From: Achromobacter anxifer | Lineage (GTDB): Bacteria; Pseudomonadota; Gammaproteobacteria; Burkholderiales; Burkholderiaceae_B | Assembly (NCBI RefSeq): GCF_903652925.1 | Contig: NZ_CAHLAR010000012.1 | Location: forward strand, 142,727-206,726 | Length of the DNA stretch: 64,000 nt | Reading direction: 5' to 3' | Part shown: positions 7,440 through 15,780 of the stretch, piece after piece | Layout of the letters: each line of letters begins with the position of its first letter | How positions within the stretch are numbered: the stretch's first letter is position 1 | The notes under the pieces: generated by a model | Database searches by the model: none | The model's input: only the letters and a program-made list of their open reading frames with translations | What the model was told of the DNA's origin: nothing | Program-made: the position numbers and the translations under genes

Positions 7440-8087
7440 TTATCCGACTGCCAGCTTGTCCTGCACTTCGACAACTCCGGGAACCGCCCACGCGGCCCGC
7501 TCGGCGGCGCCGCGCTCGATCCAGCTATTGACCCGGCCGCTCAGCACGACCTTATGGCCATGCACGCTGACCTCCACGCGGTTGGCCTCGATCAGCGCAC
7601 TGCGCAGCAGGGCCTCTTCGATCTTTTGCTTGATATCGCCCGCGTGTATGGCCGGCGTCACCTCGATCAGATTGGAAATGCCGGTCACGCCGGAAAGCTT
7701 GTGTACGGCGGCTGCCGCCGCTTCCCGCTGATAGAACCAGTCAACCTTGCCATTCAAGGTCACCCAGCCTTTATGCACGGCCACCTGGACCTTGCCATCA
7801 GGAATCGTCGAATCCCAGGAAATGATGCTAAGCGCGCGCGCCGCGATTTGATCGTCCGCCTGCTGTTTGTCCGCGGCCATGCGTACTTCGATCTCCTGGG
7901 CGATGCCGCGGACGCCCCTTACACGCTGAACCGTTTCCTCGGCAGCCAGCTTCTGCGCGTAAGAACTCACGTGGCCAGTCAAGGTCACTATGCCGTTCTC
8001 CGCCACCACGCCTATGTGCAGTTCATCGACACTAGGCTCGAACGTCAGCGCTCTCTGCACTCTTTCCCGCAGATCGGCATCGCTCAT
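7440..8087 (-). CDS. triple-BON-domain protein, 215 aa (copy 2)
   Basis: Paralogue of the protein at 5691-6338, same length, with three BON repeats (GVVAENGIVTLTGHVSSYAQK, VQVAVHKGWVTLNGKVDWFYQ, VEVSVHGHKVVLSGRVNSWIE). The ATG at 8087 is preceded by GAGGAGAG; longer in-frame starts upstream lack a site. There is no signal peptide. It is probably the first gene of an operon with the alcohol dehydrogenase. The two BON copies bracket the dehydrogenase, which points to a local duplication within the regulon. Confidence 0.87.
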   Translation of the reverse strand: MSDADLRERVQRALTFEPSVDELHIGVVAENGIVTLTGHVSSYAQKLAAEETVQRVRGVRGIAQEIEVRMAADKQQADDQIAARALSIISWDSTIPDGKVQVAVHKGWVTLNGKVDWFYQREAAAAAVHKLSGVTGISNLIEVTPAIHAGDIKQKIEEALLRSALIEANRVEVSVHGHKVVLSGRVNSWIERGAAERAAWAVPGVVEVQDKLAVG

Positions 8088-8191
8088 GATTCTCTCCTCA
8101 TTGCGCGCCATTGAAAGGAGTCCATTCAATGGCGGTCGGTTGGACTCGCGACCGCCTGGTACATACACCGGCCGGCCTGGAACTGTTGACC

Positions 8192-8232
8192 ATCTTGAGC
8201 CGCGCCCGAGACTGCTCGTTGATTTTTGTCAT
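8192..8232 (-). promoter_or_regulatory. FNR/ANR-type promoter of the second BON-dehydrogenase operon
   Basis: On the minus strand the box reads ATGACAAAAATCAA (8219-8232), one mismatch from the core. The hexamer CAAGAT at 8192-8197 is centred 31 bp away. The 330-base gap 8088-8417 holds this promoter and the divergent one at 8344-8384; I see no gene in it. Confidence 0.55.
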
Positions 8233-8343
8233 GATATTTTCAGGGCCGGATAGGACCTGGCGCTTGCCCTGCCTGGAGGTCGGAAACTCTCAGGAGACAG
8301 CGGCTGGGGCGCACCGATGAAAATCCCGGATTCCGCGACGTTC

Positions 8344-8384
8344 TTGACAACGATCAACATTGCCGGCCCGCGCAAACCGATACT
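8344..8384 (+). promoter_or_regulatory. FNR/ANR-type promoter of universal stress protein 1
   Basis: Box TTGACAACGATCAA at 8344-8357 with hexamer GATACT at 8379-8384, 31 bp centre to centre. Of the eight promoters this one has one of the best -10 elements. The gene starts at 8418. Confidence 0.7.
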
Positions 8385-8417
8385 GGGTATCAGCCTTCCA
8401 CTACGCGGAGCCCCGCC

Positions 8418-8867
8418 ATGTATCAGAGAATCCTCGTTCCTATCGACGGTAGCGCAGCTTCTGAGCAGGGATTGAATGAGGCAATACGAATTGCGAAAGC
8501 CGTGCACGCTCGTCTACGCCTGATCCATGTCGTCGACGAGCTATCCTTCGCCTTCACGGTCAGCGCCTACCGCTACCAGGCAGGCGAGCTATTGGACCTG
8601 CTCCGCAAAGACGCAGAAAAGCTGCTCTTGACCGCGCTGGAAAAGGTCAAGGCCGCGGATGTGGAGGCGGATACTGTGCTCTACGAGAACCTCGATAAGA
8701 CCGTGAAGCAGCGCGTGTTGGACGAATCCCTGTCGTGGAAGGCGGACTTGATCGTGATCGGCACGCATGGACGCCGCGGCGCAAACCGCCTGCTTCTGGG
8801 AAGCAGCGCGGAAGGAATCATGCGCGGCGCAACCGTGCCTGTTCTGCTCGTGCGGGCGCCTGAATAA
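8418..8867 (+). CDS. universal stress protein, 149 aa (copy 1)
   Basis: A single UspA domain. The N-terminal strand and loop ILVPIDGSAASEQGL and the ATP-binding motif near the C-terminus (GTHGRRGANRLLLGSSAE, the G-2x-G-9x-G-S pattern) are both intact, so it probably binds ATP. Such proteins promote survival in starvation or anoxia. It has its own FNR-type promoter and converges on a second USP of the same length, 72 bases away. Confidence 0.93.
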   Translation: MYQRILVPIDGSAASEQGLNEAIRIAKAVHARLRLIHVVDELSFAFTVSAYRYQAGELLDLLRKDAEKLLLTALEKVKAADVEADTVLYENLDKTVKQRVLDESLSWKADLIVIGTHGRRGANRLLLGSSAEGIMRGATVPVLLVRAPE

Positions 8868-8939
8868 ACTTCCTAGATCGCGCGGCTTTCCGCGGCCGAG
8901 GCGGCGGGCAACCGGCAAAGGTCGGCCCCGCCCGCACTG

Positions 8940-9389
8940 TCATGGCGTGCGGACCATCAAAACAGGCAGCTTGGAGGTGCGCAGCACCGCTTCGGCGCTG
9001 CTGCCTAGCATGGTGCGCTTGATACCGCGCCGTCCGTGCGTGCCCATCACGATCAGGTCGGCTGGCCATTCCTGCGCCACACCGACGATCCGCTCTTCCA
9101 CTGGCAATCCCAAGTCGTCATATAGAACCGTTTCAGCCGATACGCCGGCCGCTGCCGCGTGTGCAAGCGCCTGTTCCAGGATGGCAGCGCCGCCCTGTCT
9201 CAGGCTTTCGATCAGCTGGCCCGTGTAGTAGCCCGCATACGGATTGGCGGTCATCGACACCGACAGGTCATCCAGCACATGAATAATGCGCAACGTCGCA
9301 TTGAACGCCTTGGCAAGCTTGATGGCTTCTTCCAGCGCCCTGTTGGATGCATGGCTGCCGTCGACCGCGACAATGATTCGTGAGTACAT
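8940..9389 (-). CDS. universal stress protein, 149 aa (copy 2)
   Basis: A UspA-domain protein, same length as copy 1 but clearly diverged from it. It has the N-terminal IIVAVDGSHASNRAL and ATP-binding motif GTHGRRGIKRTMLGSSAE. The ATG at 9389 has GGGAGA upstream; an in-frame extension to 9518 has no ribosome site and reads through low-quality sequence. The promoter is the box at 9521-9534. It is the last gene of the FNR-box cluster. Confidence 0.93.
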   Translation of the reverse strand: MYSRIIVAVDGSHASNRALEEAIKLAKAFNATLRIIHVLDDLSVSMTANPYAGYYTGQLIESLRQGGAAILEQALAHAAAAGVSAETVLYDDLGLPVEERIVGVAQEWPADLIVMGTHGRRGIKRTMLGSSAEAVLRTSKLPVLMVRTP

Positions 9390-9493
9390 GGCTTCTCCCG
9401 AGACTTGGATGTTGAGCAACAAAACCCCGCACGCGACGCGCCGGATCTCAAGCCCACGCCGGCGCGCGTTCCGGGAAAGAGCGCTTCCATCCA

Positions 9494-9534
9494 ATCTTGC
9501 GCGGCTGCGCCAGTTCAACGATGATCTTTGTCAA
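9494..9534 (-). promoter_or_regulatory. FNR/ANR-type promoter of universal stress protein 2
   Basis: On the minus strand the box reads TTGACAAAGATCAT (9521-9534), one mismatch from the core. CAAGAT at 9494-9499 lies 31 bp away centre to centre. This is the rightmost box of the cluster. The rest of the 306-base gap 9390-9695 shows nothing I can name. Confidence 0.6.
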
Positions 9535-9695
9535 CCTCGGCGCGTGGCGCCATGCGTATCGATTCAAGTAGCATGACGACACTGGATAACACCTGGCGCA
9601 TCCAGGATTGGACGCGCAGGGACATGGAACTGCGCTACGCATTCAGCTTCCATTAATATGACCGACTCTCACGCCCGCCTGGACAGGAGCCGCTC

Positions 9696-10787
9696 TTGAC
9701 CCGACTACTCATCATCGCCGGCCTCGCCGCCACGGTCGTTGCCTCGCCCGCCCTAGCGGGAGAACGCTGGATGGTCTATGCCGGCGGCGAAAAGCCCAGC
9801 CGCATCGTCGTCACCGTCGACGAAACCTATCTCGACGCCGTGCCCATGGCGGAGAAGACCTACAAGCTCGAAACACTGACGATCCTGGAGAACGCCAAGG
9901 CGCCGGACTGGGTGTCCTCCAACATGATCATCGATTGCGCGCGGCAGACGCTGGAGGAAAAACTGATCCAGCTGTCGCCGCGCGGCGGCAAGCTGGCGAC
10001 CGCCCCCGACCAGCCGGCGCGTCCGCCCAAGAACGCGGTCGGCCAGGCCTTGATCGACTTCGCCTGCGACATGGGCCCCAAGAGCAGCGCCCAGCGGACC
10101 GCGGCGCGCAAGGCCGACAACCGGGCTCGCGGCTGGCTGTACCTCGGGCCGCTGGACACCGGGGCGATCGGCGACCTGGCCTGGAACACCATGTGGACCG
10201 ACGGCGCCCGGCCCGCCAGCAAGCCGCGCTCGGACGCCGAGCTGGACCGCGAGATGAAGGATCTGGACGCGCGCCGCAAGAAGGCGCTGGCGGAGGCCGA
10301 CGCCCTTGCCGGCAAGACGGTCCAGCAGGACAAGGCGTCGAGCCGCCAGACCGCCAAGGCGCAGGAACCGCAGGCGCGAGCCGACGCGCGCCGCAAGCGC
10401 GAAAGAACCGAAGTGCGGCGCACGATGGACGCCTGGATCGGCCAGCCCGAGGCGGAATTGCTGCGCGTCTGGGGCCCGCCCACCGCCACCGGCGACCAGG
10501 ACGGCAACCGCATGCTGCAGTACTACCGCCAGGAAGCGCGTTCGACCCAGGCTTCCGGCTCCGGCGGCTGCCCGCCAGGACAGTCCATGCAGCTGACGCA
10601 CGGCCCCAACTCCCCTCCGCGCTGCGCCCCTTCCGGCAGCTCAGGCCAAAGCTACCAGTACACCTATGAGTGCACCGTCAGCTTCGAACTGCAGGGCGGC
10701 ATGATCGTCGACTATTTCACCAAGGACCGGCGCACGCCTAACGATCCGTTTACGCACTGCACCCATATCTACGGCCGGTTCAACTGA
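9696..10787 (+). CDS. exported protein of unknown function (363 aa)
   Basis: A TTG start at 9696 follows AGGAG. A signal peptide (LLIIAGLAATVVASPALAG) is followed by a beta-rich N-terminal part (residues 22-170), where surface-adhesion or heme-related folds cannot be told apart. A charged Ala/Lys/Arg helix, probably a coiled coil, spans about 178-245. The C-terminal part (about 246-363) opens with MDAWIGQPEAELLRVWGPPT, the phrase typical of SmpA/OmlA-like modules, and holds four Cys that may form disulfides. I do not recognise the whole protein. It stands alone, has no FNR-type box, and converges on the bestrophin gene. Confidence 0.75.
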   Translation: MTRLLIIAGLAATVVASPALAGERWMVYAGGEKPSRIVVTVDETYLDAVPMAEKTYKLETLTILENAKAPDWVSSNMIIDCARQTLEEKLIQLSPRGGKLATAPDQPARPPKNAVGQALIDFACDMGPKSSAQRTAARKADNRARGWLYLGPLDTGAIGDLAWNTMWTDGARPASKPRSDAELDREMKDLDARRKKALAEADALAGKTVQQDKASSRQTAKAQEPQARADARRKRERTEVRRTMDAWIGQPEAELLRVWGPPTATGDQDGNRMLQYYRQEARSTQASGSGGCPPGQSMQLTHGPNSPPRCAPSGSSGQSYQYTYECTVSFELQGGMIVDYFTKDRRTPNDPFTHCTHIYGRFN

Positions 10788-10828
10788 GAACTGCGCTGAA
10801 AACTGCGCCGAGGACGGCGGACTCCCGC

Positions 10829-11749
10829 CTACAACAGCACCCCGTCCTCGGGCGATAAAGGCGGCGGCAGGCTTTCATCGCCCAGCAGTTCGCCCACGTT
10901 GATCTCGATGCTGCGGCAAAGCGCATCCAGGGGCAGGTTATTGGGCAGGCGGTCGAAGGGTTCCTCGATCTGCTCGCCCAGGGCGTCCAGGCCGAAGAAG
11001 GTGTAGGACAGCACGCCCACCATGAAGGGCGTCACCCAGCCTATGCTGCCGACCAGGCAGAACGGCAGCAGGAAGCAATAGGCGTAGACGGTCCGGTGCA
11101 GCAGCAGGATGTAGGCAAACGGTATCGGCGTGCTGCGTATACGCTCGCAGCCTCCGCCTATGTATGAAAGCCGCGAGATCTGGCCGTCGATGTCCGCCAG
11201 GAGAATGCTGTCCAGCTGCCCGACGCGCCTGAGCTGGGCATAGGCCTGGCTCAGATCGCCCAGCAGGACGCTGGGCGGATTCGCCGCCCGCATGAGACGG
11301 GCTGCCATATCCGCGGGCAGCCATCGTTCCAGGTCTTCCTTGGGATCGCTCTTGCGCAGCATGTGCCGCAGCGCGTGAGCATAGGCCACCAGGGCATGCG
11401 CCAGTTCGCGCTGGCGCGCGGCCGGCAGGCCGTCGGGAAAGCTCAGCGTCTGCCGCGTCAGGTTGCGGATGACGATGAGCAACTCGCCCCAAAGCTTGCG
11501 CGCCTCCCACCAGCGCTCGTAGGCAACGCTGTTGCGAAACCCCAGAAAGATGGCCAGGGTCAGGCCCACCAGGGTCAAGGGAACGGCGCCCAGCCCGACT
11601 CCGCTCAGTGGCAGGCGGTGCTCCGCCAGCACGACGGCCGCCGCCAGCAGCATCATTGCCACCACGCGTTTCCAGATGACGGAAACGATGGAGCCCTTCA
11701 AGGTGAAAAGCAGCAGCCAGGGCGAGCGCGAGGGAGGACGGACGATCAT
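10829..11749 (-). CDS. bestrophin family ion channel (UPF0187/YneE type)
   Basis: A 306-residue membrane protein matching bacterial bestrophins, which form pentameric channels. The family signature is clear near the N-terminus: GFRNSVAYERWWEARKLWGELL at about residues 70-92, preceded by two hydrophobic helices (VVAMMLLAAAVVLAEH; LTLVGLTLAIFLG). The C-terminal half has the family phrases PIPFAYILLLHRTVYAYCFLLPF and FFGLDALGEQIEEPF. It lies 6 bases from the end of the oxidoreductase gene on the same strand and is likely its operon partner. Confidence 0.9.
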   Translation of the reverse strand: MIVRPPSRSPWLLLFTLKGSIVSVIWKRVVAMMLLAAAVVLAEHRLPLSGVGLGAVPLTLVGLTLAIFLGFRNSVAYERWWEARKLWGELLIVIRNLTRQTLSFPDGLPAARQRELAHALVAYAHALRHMLRKSDPKEDLERWLPADMAARLMRAANPPSVLLGDLSQAYAQLRRVGQLDSILLADIDGQISRLSYIGGGCERIRSTPIPFAYILLLHRTVYAYCFLLPFCLVGSIGWVTPFMVGVLSYTFFGLDALGEQIEEPFDRLPNNLPLDALCRSIEINVGELLGDESLPPPLSPEDGVLL

Positions 11750-11755
11750 GACGAA

Positions 11756-14044
11756 TTACGCCTGAACGCCTCCCAGCGCGGCCTTCCTGATGCGCACCGG
11801 AATCGATTTGTAGGAAGGCGTGCCGCACTCCTTGTCGATGTAGTCCAGCGGAACCAGGACGTTGGCCTCGGGATAGTAGGCGGCGACGGAGCCGCGCGCG
11901 ATGCTGTATTCGATGGCGGTAATGCCATTCAAGCGCAGCGTGCGCGACGGCGACACGGTTTCGATGTCCACCAGATCGCCATGCTCCAGGCCCTGCTCGG
12001 CCAGGTCCTCCGGGTTCATGAACAGCACGTCGCGGCGGCCGAAGACGCCCCGGTAGCGGTCGTCCAGTCCGTAGATCGTGGTGTTGTACTGGTCATGGCT
12101 GCGTATGGTCACCAGCCGCAGCACCTCGTCGGGCCAGGGCTCATAACGCTCGCGCACGCCGGGGAACACGGAAAACATGGCCTTGCCCGTGGGCGTGTGC
12201 CATTTGCGCTCGGTCGGCGGCAAAGGCATGCGGAAGCCGCCCGGAACGCGGATGCGCGCGTTGTAGTCGTCGAAGCCGGGAATCGTGCGCTCGATCAGAT
12301 CCCGGATACGGTCATAGTTTTGCACCAGCCCCAGCCAGTCCACCTTGCTGTGCGGCAAGGTCGCCCGCGCCATGGCGGCGACGATGGCGGGCTCGGAGCG
12401 CAGTTCGGCGGACGCGGGCTTGAGCTTGCCGGCCGAGGCATGGACCATGGACATCGAGTCCTCCACGGTTACCGATTGCGGGCCGTCCGCCTGGACGTCG
12501 AGCTCGGTGCGTCCCAGCACGGGCAGCAGGAAGGTTTCCCCGGCCACCAGCAGATGCGAGCGGTTGAGCTTGGTTCCCAGGTGCACGCTGAGCGTCAGTT
12601 CCTTCATCGCCGCAAAGCAGAGCTCGGGATCGGGCAAGGCCACGGCGAGGTTGCCGCCCAGGCAGATGAGCGCCTTGGCCGTGCCGTCGACCATGGCTTG
12701 CATGGCCTGCACCGCGTCGTGGCCGTGCCCCTGCGGCGGCGTGAAACCGAATACCGCCTCCAGCCGCTCCAGGAACTCAGGGGAAGGCTTTTCCGTGATG
12801 CCGACCGTGCGGTTGCCCTGCACGTTGGAGTGGCCGCGCAGCGGGCAGATGCCGGCGCCCGGCTTGCCGAAATTGCCGCGCATCAGCAGCAGGTCGGCGA
12901 TCAGCTTCACGTTGGCCGTGCCCGTGTTGTGCTGGGTGATCCCCATGCCGTAGGTCACGATGGTGGCCTTGGACTTGGCGTAGGCCTCGGCCACATGCTC
13001 CAGTTCCGCCCGCAGCAGGCCGCTTTCGGTTTCGATGTCGTCCCAGGACGTCGCTTCCAGGTCGGCGGCCAGCGCATCAAAGCCCAGCGTGTGCTCGGCG
13101 ATGAACTCGCGGTCCAGGACATTGCCGCGCTGCGCGTCCAGCGCCAGCACCGCCTTCATGATGCCCTTGAGCGCGGCCGCGTCGCCGCCGGCCCTGACCT
13201 GGTAATAGGTGGAAGCGATGTCGGTGGAGCTGAAGGTCGCCATTTCCACGATGCTCTGCGGATCGGCGAAACGCTCCAGCGCGCGTTCGCGCAAGGGGTT
13301 GAAGACAATGATGGGCACCTTGCGGCGGGCCAGTTCGTGCAGCGTGCCCATCATGCGCGGATGATTGGTGCCGGGATTGTGGCCTATCGAAAGAATGAGC
13401 TCGGCATGGTCGAAGTCCTCCAGCGACACCGTGCCCTTGCCTATGCCGATGGACTGCGGCAGGCCCACGCTGGTCGCCTCGTGGCACATGTTCGAGCAGT
13501 CCGGGAAGTTGTTGGTGCCGAACTCGCGCGCAAACAGCTGGAACAGATAGGCCGCCTCGTTGGATGCCCGGCCCGAGGTATAGAACTCGGCCTGGTCAGG
13601 CGTATCCAGGCTGCGCAGCGTCTCGCCGATGCGCTCGAACGCCGTGTCCCACGACACCGGAACGAACTTGTCGGTGGCCGCGTCGTAGGCCATGGGATGC
13701 GTCAGGCGGCCGAAGTCCTCCAGTTCGTAGTCCGACAGCTCCAGCAATGAAGCGACGGTGCGCTGGGCGAAGAACTCCGGCGTGACGCGCTTGCTGGTCG
13801 CTTCCCAGGTGACGGCCTTGGCGCCGTTCTCGCAGAACTGGAAGGTGGAGCGATGCTCCTTGTCCGGCCACGCACAGCCTGGGCAGTCGAAGCCCGCGGG
13901 CTGGTTGGTGCGCAGCAGGACGATGGGCGCCTCCACGACTTCCATCTGTTGCCGCACCGCCTGGGCCGTCGCCTTCAACGCCCCCCATCCGCCCGCCGGG
14001 CCATCGTAGGGCCGGATGCCGGGCACTTCACGTCGTTTGCTCAT
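11756..14044 (-). CDS. FdhF/YdeP-family molybdopterin oxidoreductase
   Basis: A 762-residue protein of the formate dehydrogenase H-like superfamily, YdeP branch. Near the N-terminus a Cys set (DCPGCAWPD, FCENGAK) may hold an iron-sulfur cluster. The active-site segment is SNMCHEATSVGLPQSIG: Cys187 stands where FdhF of E. coli has selenocysteine (CUH), so this is a Cys-type enzyme. Molybdopterin dinucleotide contacts follow (SIGHNPGTNHPRMM; CPLRGHSNVQGNRTVG), and the C-terminal beta barrel has TIRSHDQYNTTIYG and the ADDR-like LDDRYRGVFGRRD. The substrate is not certain; YdeP members are linked to formate metabolism and acid resistance. A RidA protein, a 71-residue protein and a LysR gene lie upstream on the same strand. 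Confidence 0.9.
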   Translation of the reverse strand: MSKRREVPGIRPYDGPAGGWGALKATAQAVRQQMEVVEAPIVLLRTNQPAGFDCPGCAWPDKEHRSTFQFCENGAKAVTWEATSKRVTPEFFAQRTVASLLELSDYELEDFGRLTHPMAYDAATDKFVPVSWDTAFERIGETLRSLDTPDQAEFYTSGRASNEAAYLFQLFAREFGTNNFPDCSNMCHEATSVGLPQSIGIGKGTVSLEDFDHAELILSIGHNPGTNHPRMMGTLHELARRKVPIIVFNPLRERALERFADPQSIVEMATFSSTDIASTYYQVRAGGDAAALKGIMKAVLALDAQRGNVLDREFIAEHTLGFDALAADLEATSWDDIETESGLLRAELEHVAEAYAKSKATIVTYGMGITQHNTGTANVKLIADLLLMRGNFGKPGAGICPLRGHSNVQGNRTVGITEKPSPEFLERLEAVFGFTPPQGHGHDAVQAMQAMVDGTAKALICLGGNLAVALPDPELCFAAMKELTLSVHLGTKLNRSHLLVAGETFLLPVLGRTELDVQADGPQSVTVEDSMSMVHASAGKLKPASAELRSEPAIVAAMARATLPHSKVDWLGLVQNYDRIRDLIERTIPGFDDYNARIRVPGGFRMPLPPTERKWHTPTGKAMFSVFPGVRERYEPWPDEVLRLVTIRSHDQYNTTIYGLDDRYRGVFGRRDVLFMNPEDLAEQGLEHGDLVDIETVSPSRTLRLNGITAIEYSIARGSVAAYYPEANVLVPLDYIDKECGTPSYKSIPVRIRKAALGGVQA

Positions 14045-14056
14045 GGTGTCACCTCT

Positions 14057-14455
14057 TCAGTCCAGCACGGCTTCGGCTTCGATCAGGATCAGCCACTCCG
14101 GCAACGCCAGGCTGTTGACGACGATCCACGACGACGGCGGCGGATTAGACGGAAAGCGCCGGCGCAATTCCTCGGAGACCTGCCCCAGGTCTTCCCTTAC
14201 GGTTTCGCAGGCGTATACCCGCAACATGACGAGCTGTTCCATCTTGCCGCCGGCGGCGGCCAGCACGCGCTCCACATTGGCCAGCGCCGCCGCGGTCTGG
14301 CCTTGCAGGCCGATGTCGACCACGCGGCCATGCACGTCGGTGGCGGCCTGGCCGGAGATCACCACGCGGCGGCTGCCGGCGGCGATGCAGGCCTGGCTAT
14401 AGCCGTATTGCGCCGTATCGAGCACGCTGTCGGGATTCACGAGTGTCCTGGTCAT
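14057..14455 (-). CDS. RidA/YjgF/UK114 family protein
   Basis: A 132-residue RidA-type protein that in other bacteria hydrolyses reactive enamines/imines. The start at 14455 has AAGGAGC upstream. Family features: YSQACIAAGSRRVVISGQAATDVHGRVV, then GLQGQTAAALANVERVLAAAGGKMEQLVMLRVY with the Arg that binds the substrate carboxylate, and a C-terminal beta strand (LIEAEAVLD). It is longer than classical RidA and may belong to a substrate-specialised subgroup. It sits 12 bases before the oxidoreductase gene, so the two are co-transcribed. Confidence 0.88.
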   Translation of the reverse strand: MTRTLVNPDSVLDTAQYGYSQACIAAGSRRVVISGQAATDVHGRVVDIGLQGQTAAALANVERVLAAAGGKMEQLVMLRVYACETVREDLGQVSEELRRRFPSNPPPSSWIVVNSLALPEWLILIEAEAVLD

Positions 14456-14468
14456 GGCTGTTGCTCCT

Positions 14469-14684
14469 TCAAGCGCCCAGTTCCTGGAAGGCATGTCCAT
14501 TGGCCGTCAGCGCCTGGAAAATGCCGGGAGGCAGCTCGCTTTGCCAGACGTGTCCGGAAAGCTGCCATTGCTGCGGATGCGCCAGATCGGGCAAGCCCGC
14601 TCCCTTGCGGACATACAGCCCGAGCGTGGGCTTGCCGAGATTGATGTAGAAGTCGAACTCCTGCTGGTCCGGGGTCTGCTGCAT
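14469..14684 (-). CDS. 71-residue protein of unknown function
   Basis: The ATG at 14684 follows CAGGAGA. The product (start MQQTPDQQEFDFYINLGKPT) is small, soluble and Trp/His-containing, with a beta-like run (GLYVRKGAGLPDL, QQWQLSGHVWQSELP) and no signal or membrane segment. I do not recognise the family. Its stop is 13 bases from the RidA start, so it is probably the first gene of the operon 71aa-RidA-oxidoreductase-bestrophin. Confidence 0.72.
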   Translation of the reverse strand: MQQTPDQQEFDFYINLGKPTLGLYVRKGAGLPDLAHPQQWQLSGHVWQSELPPGIFQALTANGHAFQELGA

Positions 14685-14838
14685 GATGGGTCTCCTGGCG
14701 GCATCGCCGCACGGCGCCGCCTCGGGTCCTGGCCTGACAGGCCGCCCGTCCGGCAGGAAATCAAAAGATTGAGCCGGAAGCTCTCGCGCAATCCGTTCCG
14801 CCAGAATGCGGCAACCGGGAAAATTGATCTAGTTTTTC

Positions 14839-15780
14839 TTATGAACCTTTTGATAATCCATGGTTATCAAGGTTGGGCGGCACGGAGTGATTGAGGACGG
14901 CTTCCAGGTCCATCTGGCCTGCGATCTGCCAGGCGGCATGCGACAGGGGCGGTTGGTTGTCGCGCCGCAACCGGACCAGGCAGACGTCCTCGGCGTGCTC
15001 TGGAGTGATGGGGTGAGCCAGCAATCCGGCCCCTTCGTACTGGGCGGGCAGCGCGCTCAGCGGCATGATGGAGAACGCCCGCCCGCTCTGGCATTCGGCC
15101 AGCAGCACGCGGATGTCGTTGCTCTGCAGCACGACTCGCGGCTTCGCTTCCACGGCTTCGAAACATTTGTTCAAGGTCTGGCGGTTCTGCATGTCAGGAC
15201 TGAGCAGGCACAACGGCAGCTCGCCGACTTCCGACCAATCCAGCTGGCGCGGCAGGGAAGCCTGCGCGCTCGCCACCAGCACGTAGCGCTCCGAATACAG
15301 GGACATCGCGTCATAGTCCATGCTATTGAGCACTGAGCGTTCATAGAGAATTCCCAACTGGATCTCCTGGGCCTTCAGCCGGCGCAGTATTTCCGGGGTG
15401 CTGAGGGAGGTGACCTCCAATGTCAACTGGGGAAGTATCTCGCGGTACTCGGCGCTGAGCAGCGTCGCGGCGTGGTTGGCGGTGGGAATCGCGCCTATCG
15501 CCAAATGGCCCTGGGGCACGCTACGCACCAGGTCGGCCTCCTGCCGCAGCCCTTCCAGCGAGGCAACCACCTGCCGCACCCACTGGATCACCCGCTCGCC
15601 TTCGGGCGTGATGCCTTCGAAGGTCCGGTTGCGCTTGACGATGGTGATGCCGAGCTCCCGCTCCAGTTCGCGGATCCCGTTGGACAAGGCCGGCTGCGAC
15701 ACATGGCAGCTCTCCGCAGCCCGTCCGAAATGCCGGTATTTATCCAGGGCCAAGAGGTAGGAGAGCTGGCGGATAAACAT
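14839..15780 (-). CDS. LysR family transcriptional regulator
   Basis: 313 residues: an N-terminal winged helix (FIRQLSYLLALDKYRHFGRAAESCHVSQPALSNGIRELEREL, residues 2-45) and a LysR substrate-binding domain with typical SxxQxxLS-like phrases (about 90-300). It lies upstream of and parallel to the oxidoreductase operon, 154 bases away. It probably controls that operon or the divergent nfeD gene. The effector is unknown. Confidence 0.92.
   Translation of the reverse strand: MFIRQLSYLLALDKYRHFGRAAESCHVSQPALSNGIRELERELGITIVKRNRTFEGITPEGERVIQWVRQVVASLEGLRQEADLVRSVPQGHLAIGAIPTANHAATLLSAEYREILPQLTLEVTSLSTPEILRRLKAQEIQLGILYERSVLNSMDYDAMSLYSERYVLVASAQASLPRQLDWSEVGELPLCLLSPDMQNRQTLNKCFEAVEAKPRVVLQSNDIRVLLAECQSGRAFSIMPLSALPAQYEGAGLLAHPITPEHAEDVCLVRLRRDNQPPLSHAAWQIAGQMDLEAVLNHSVPPNLDNHGLSKGS

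Noticed and set aside
31-9534. The TTGAC-N4-RTCAA boxes as CRP sites
   Set aside because: CRP half-sites are TGTGA/TCACA; these boxes have TTGA/TCAA, the FNR/ANR form, and sit at class II FNR spacing.
11363-13750. Plus-strand frame of 795 codons opposite the FdhF/YdeP gene
   Set aside because: The molybdopterin enzyme on the other strand is unambiguous; this is its shadow.
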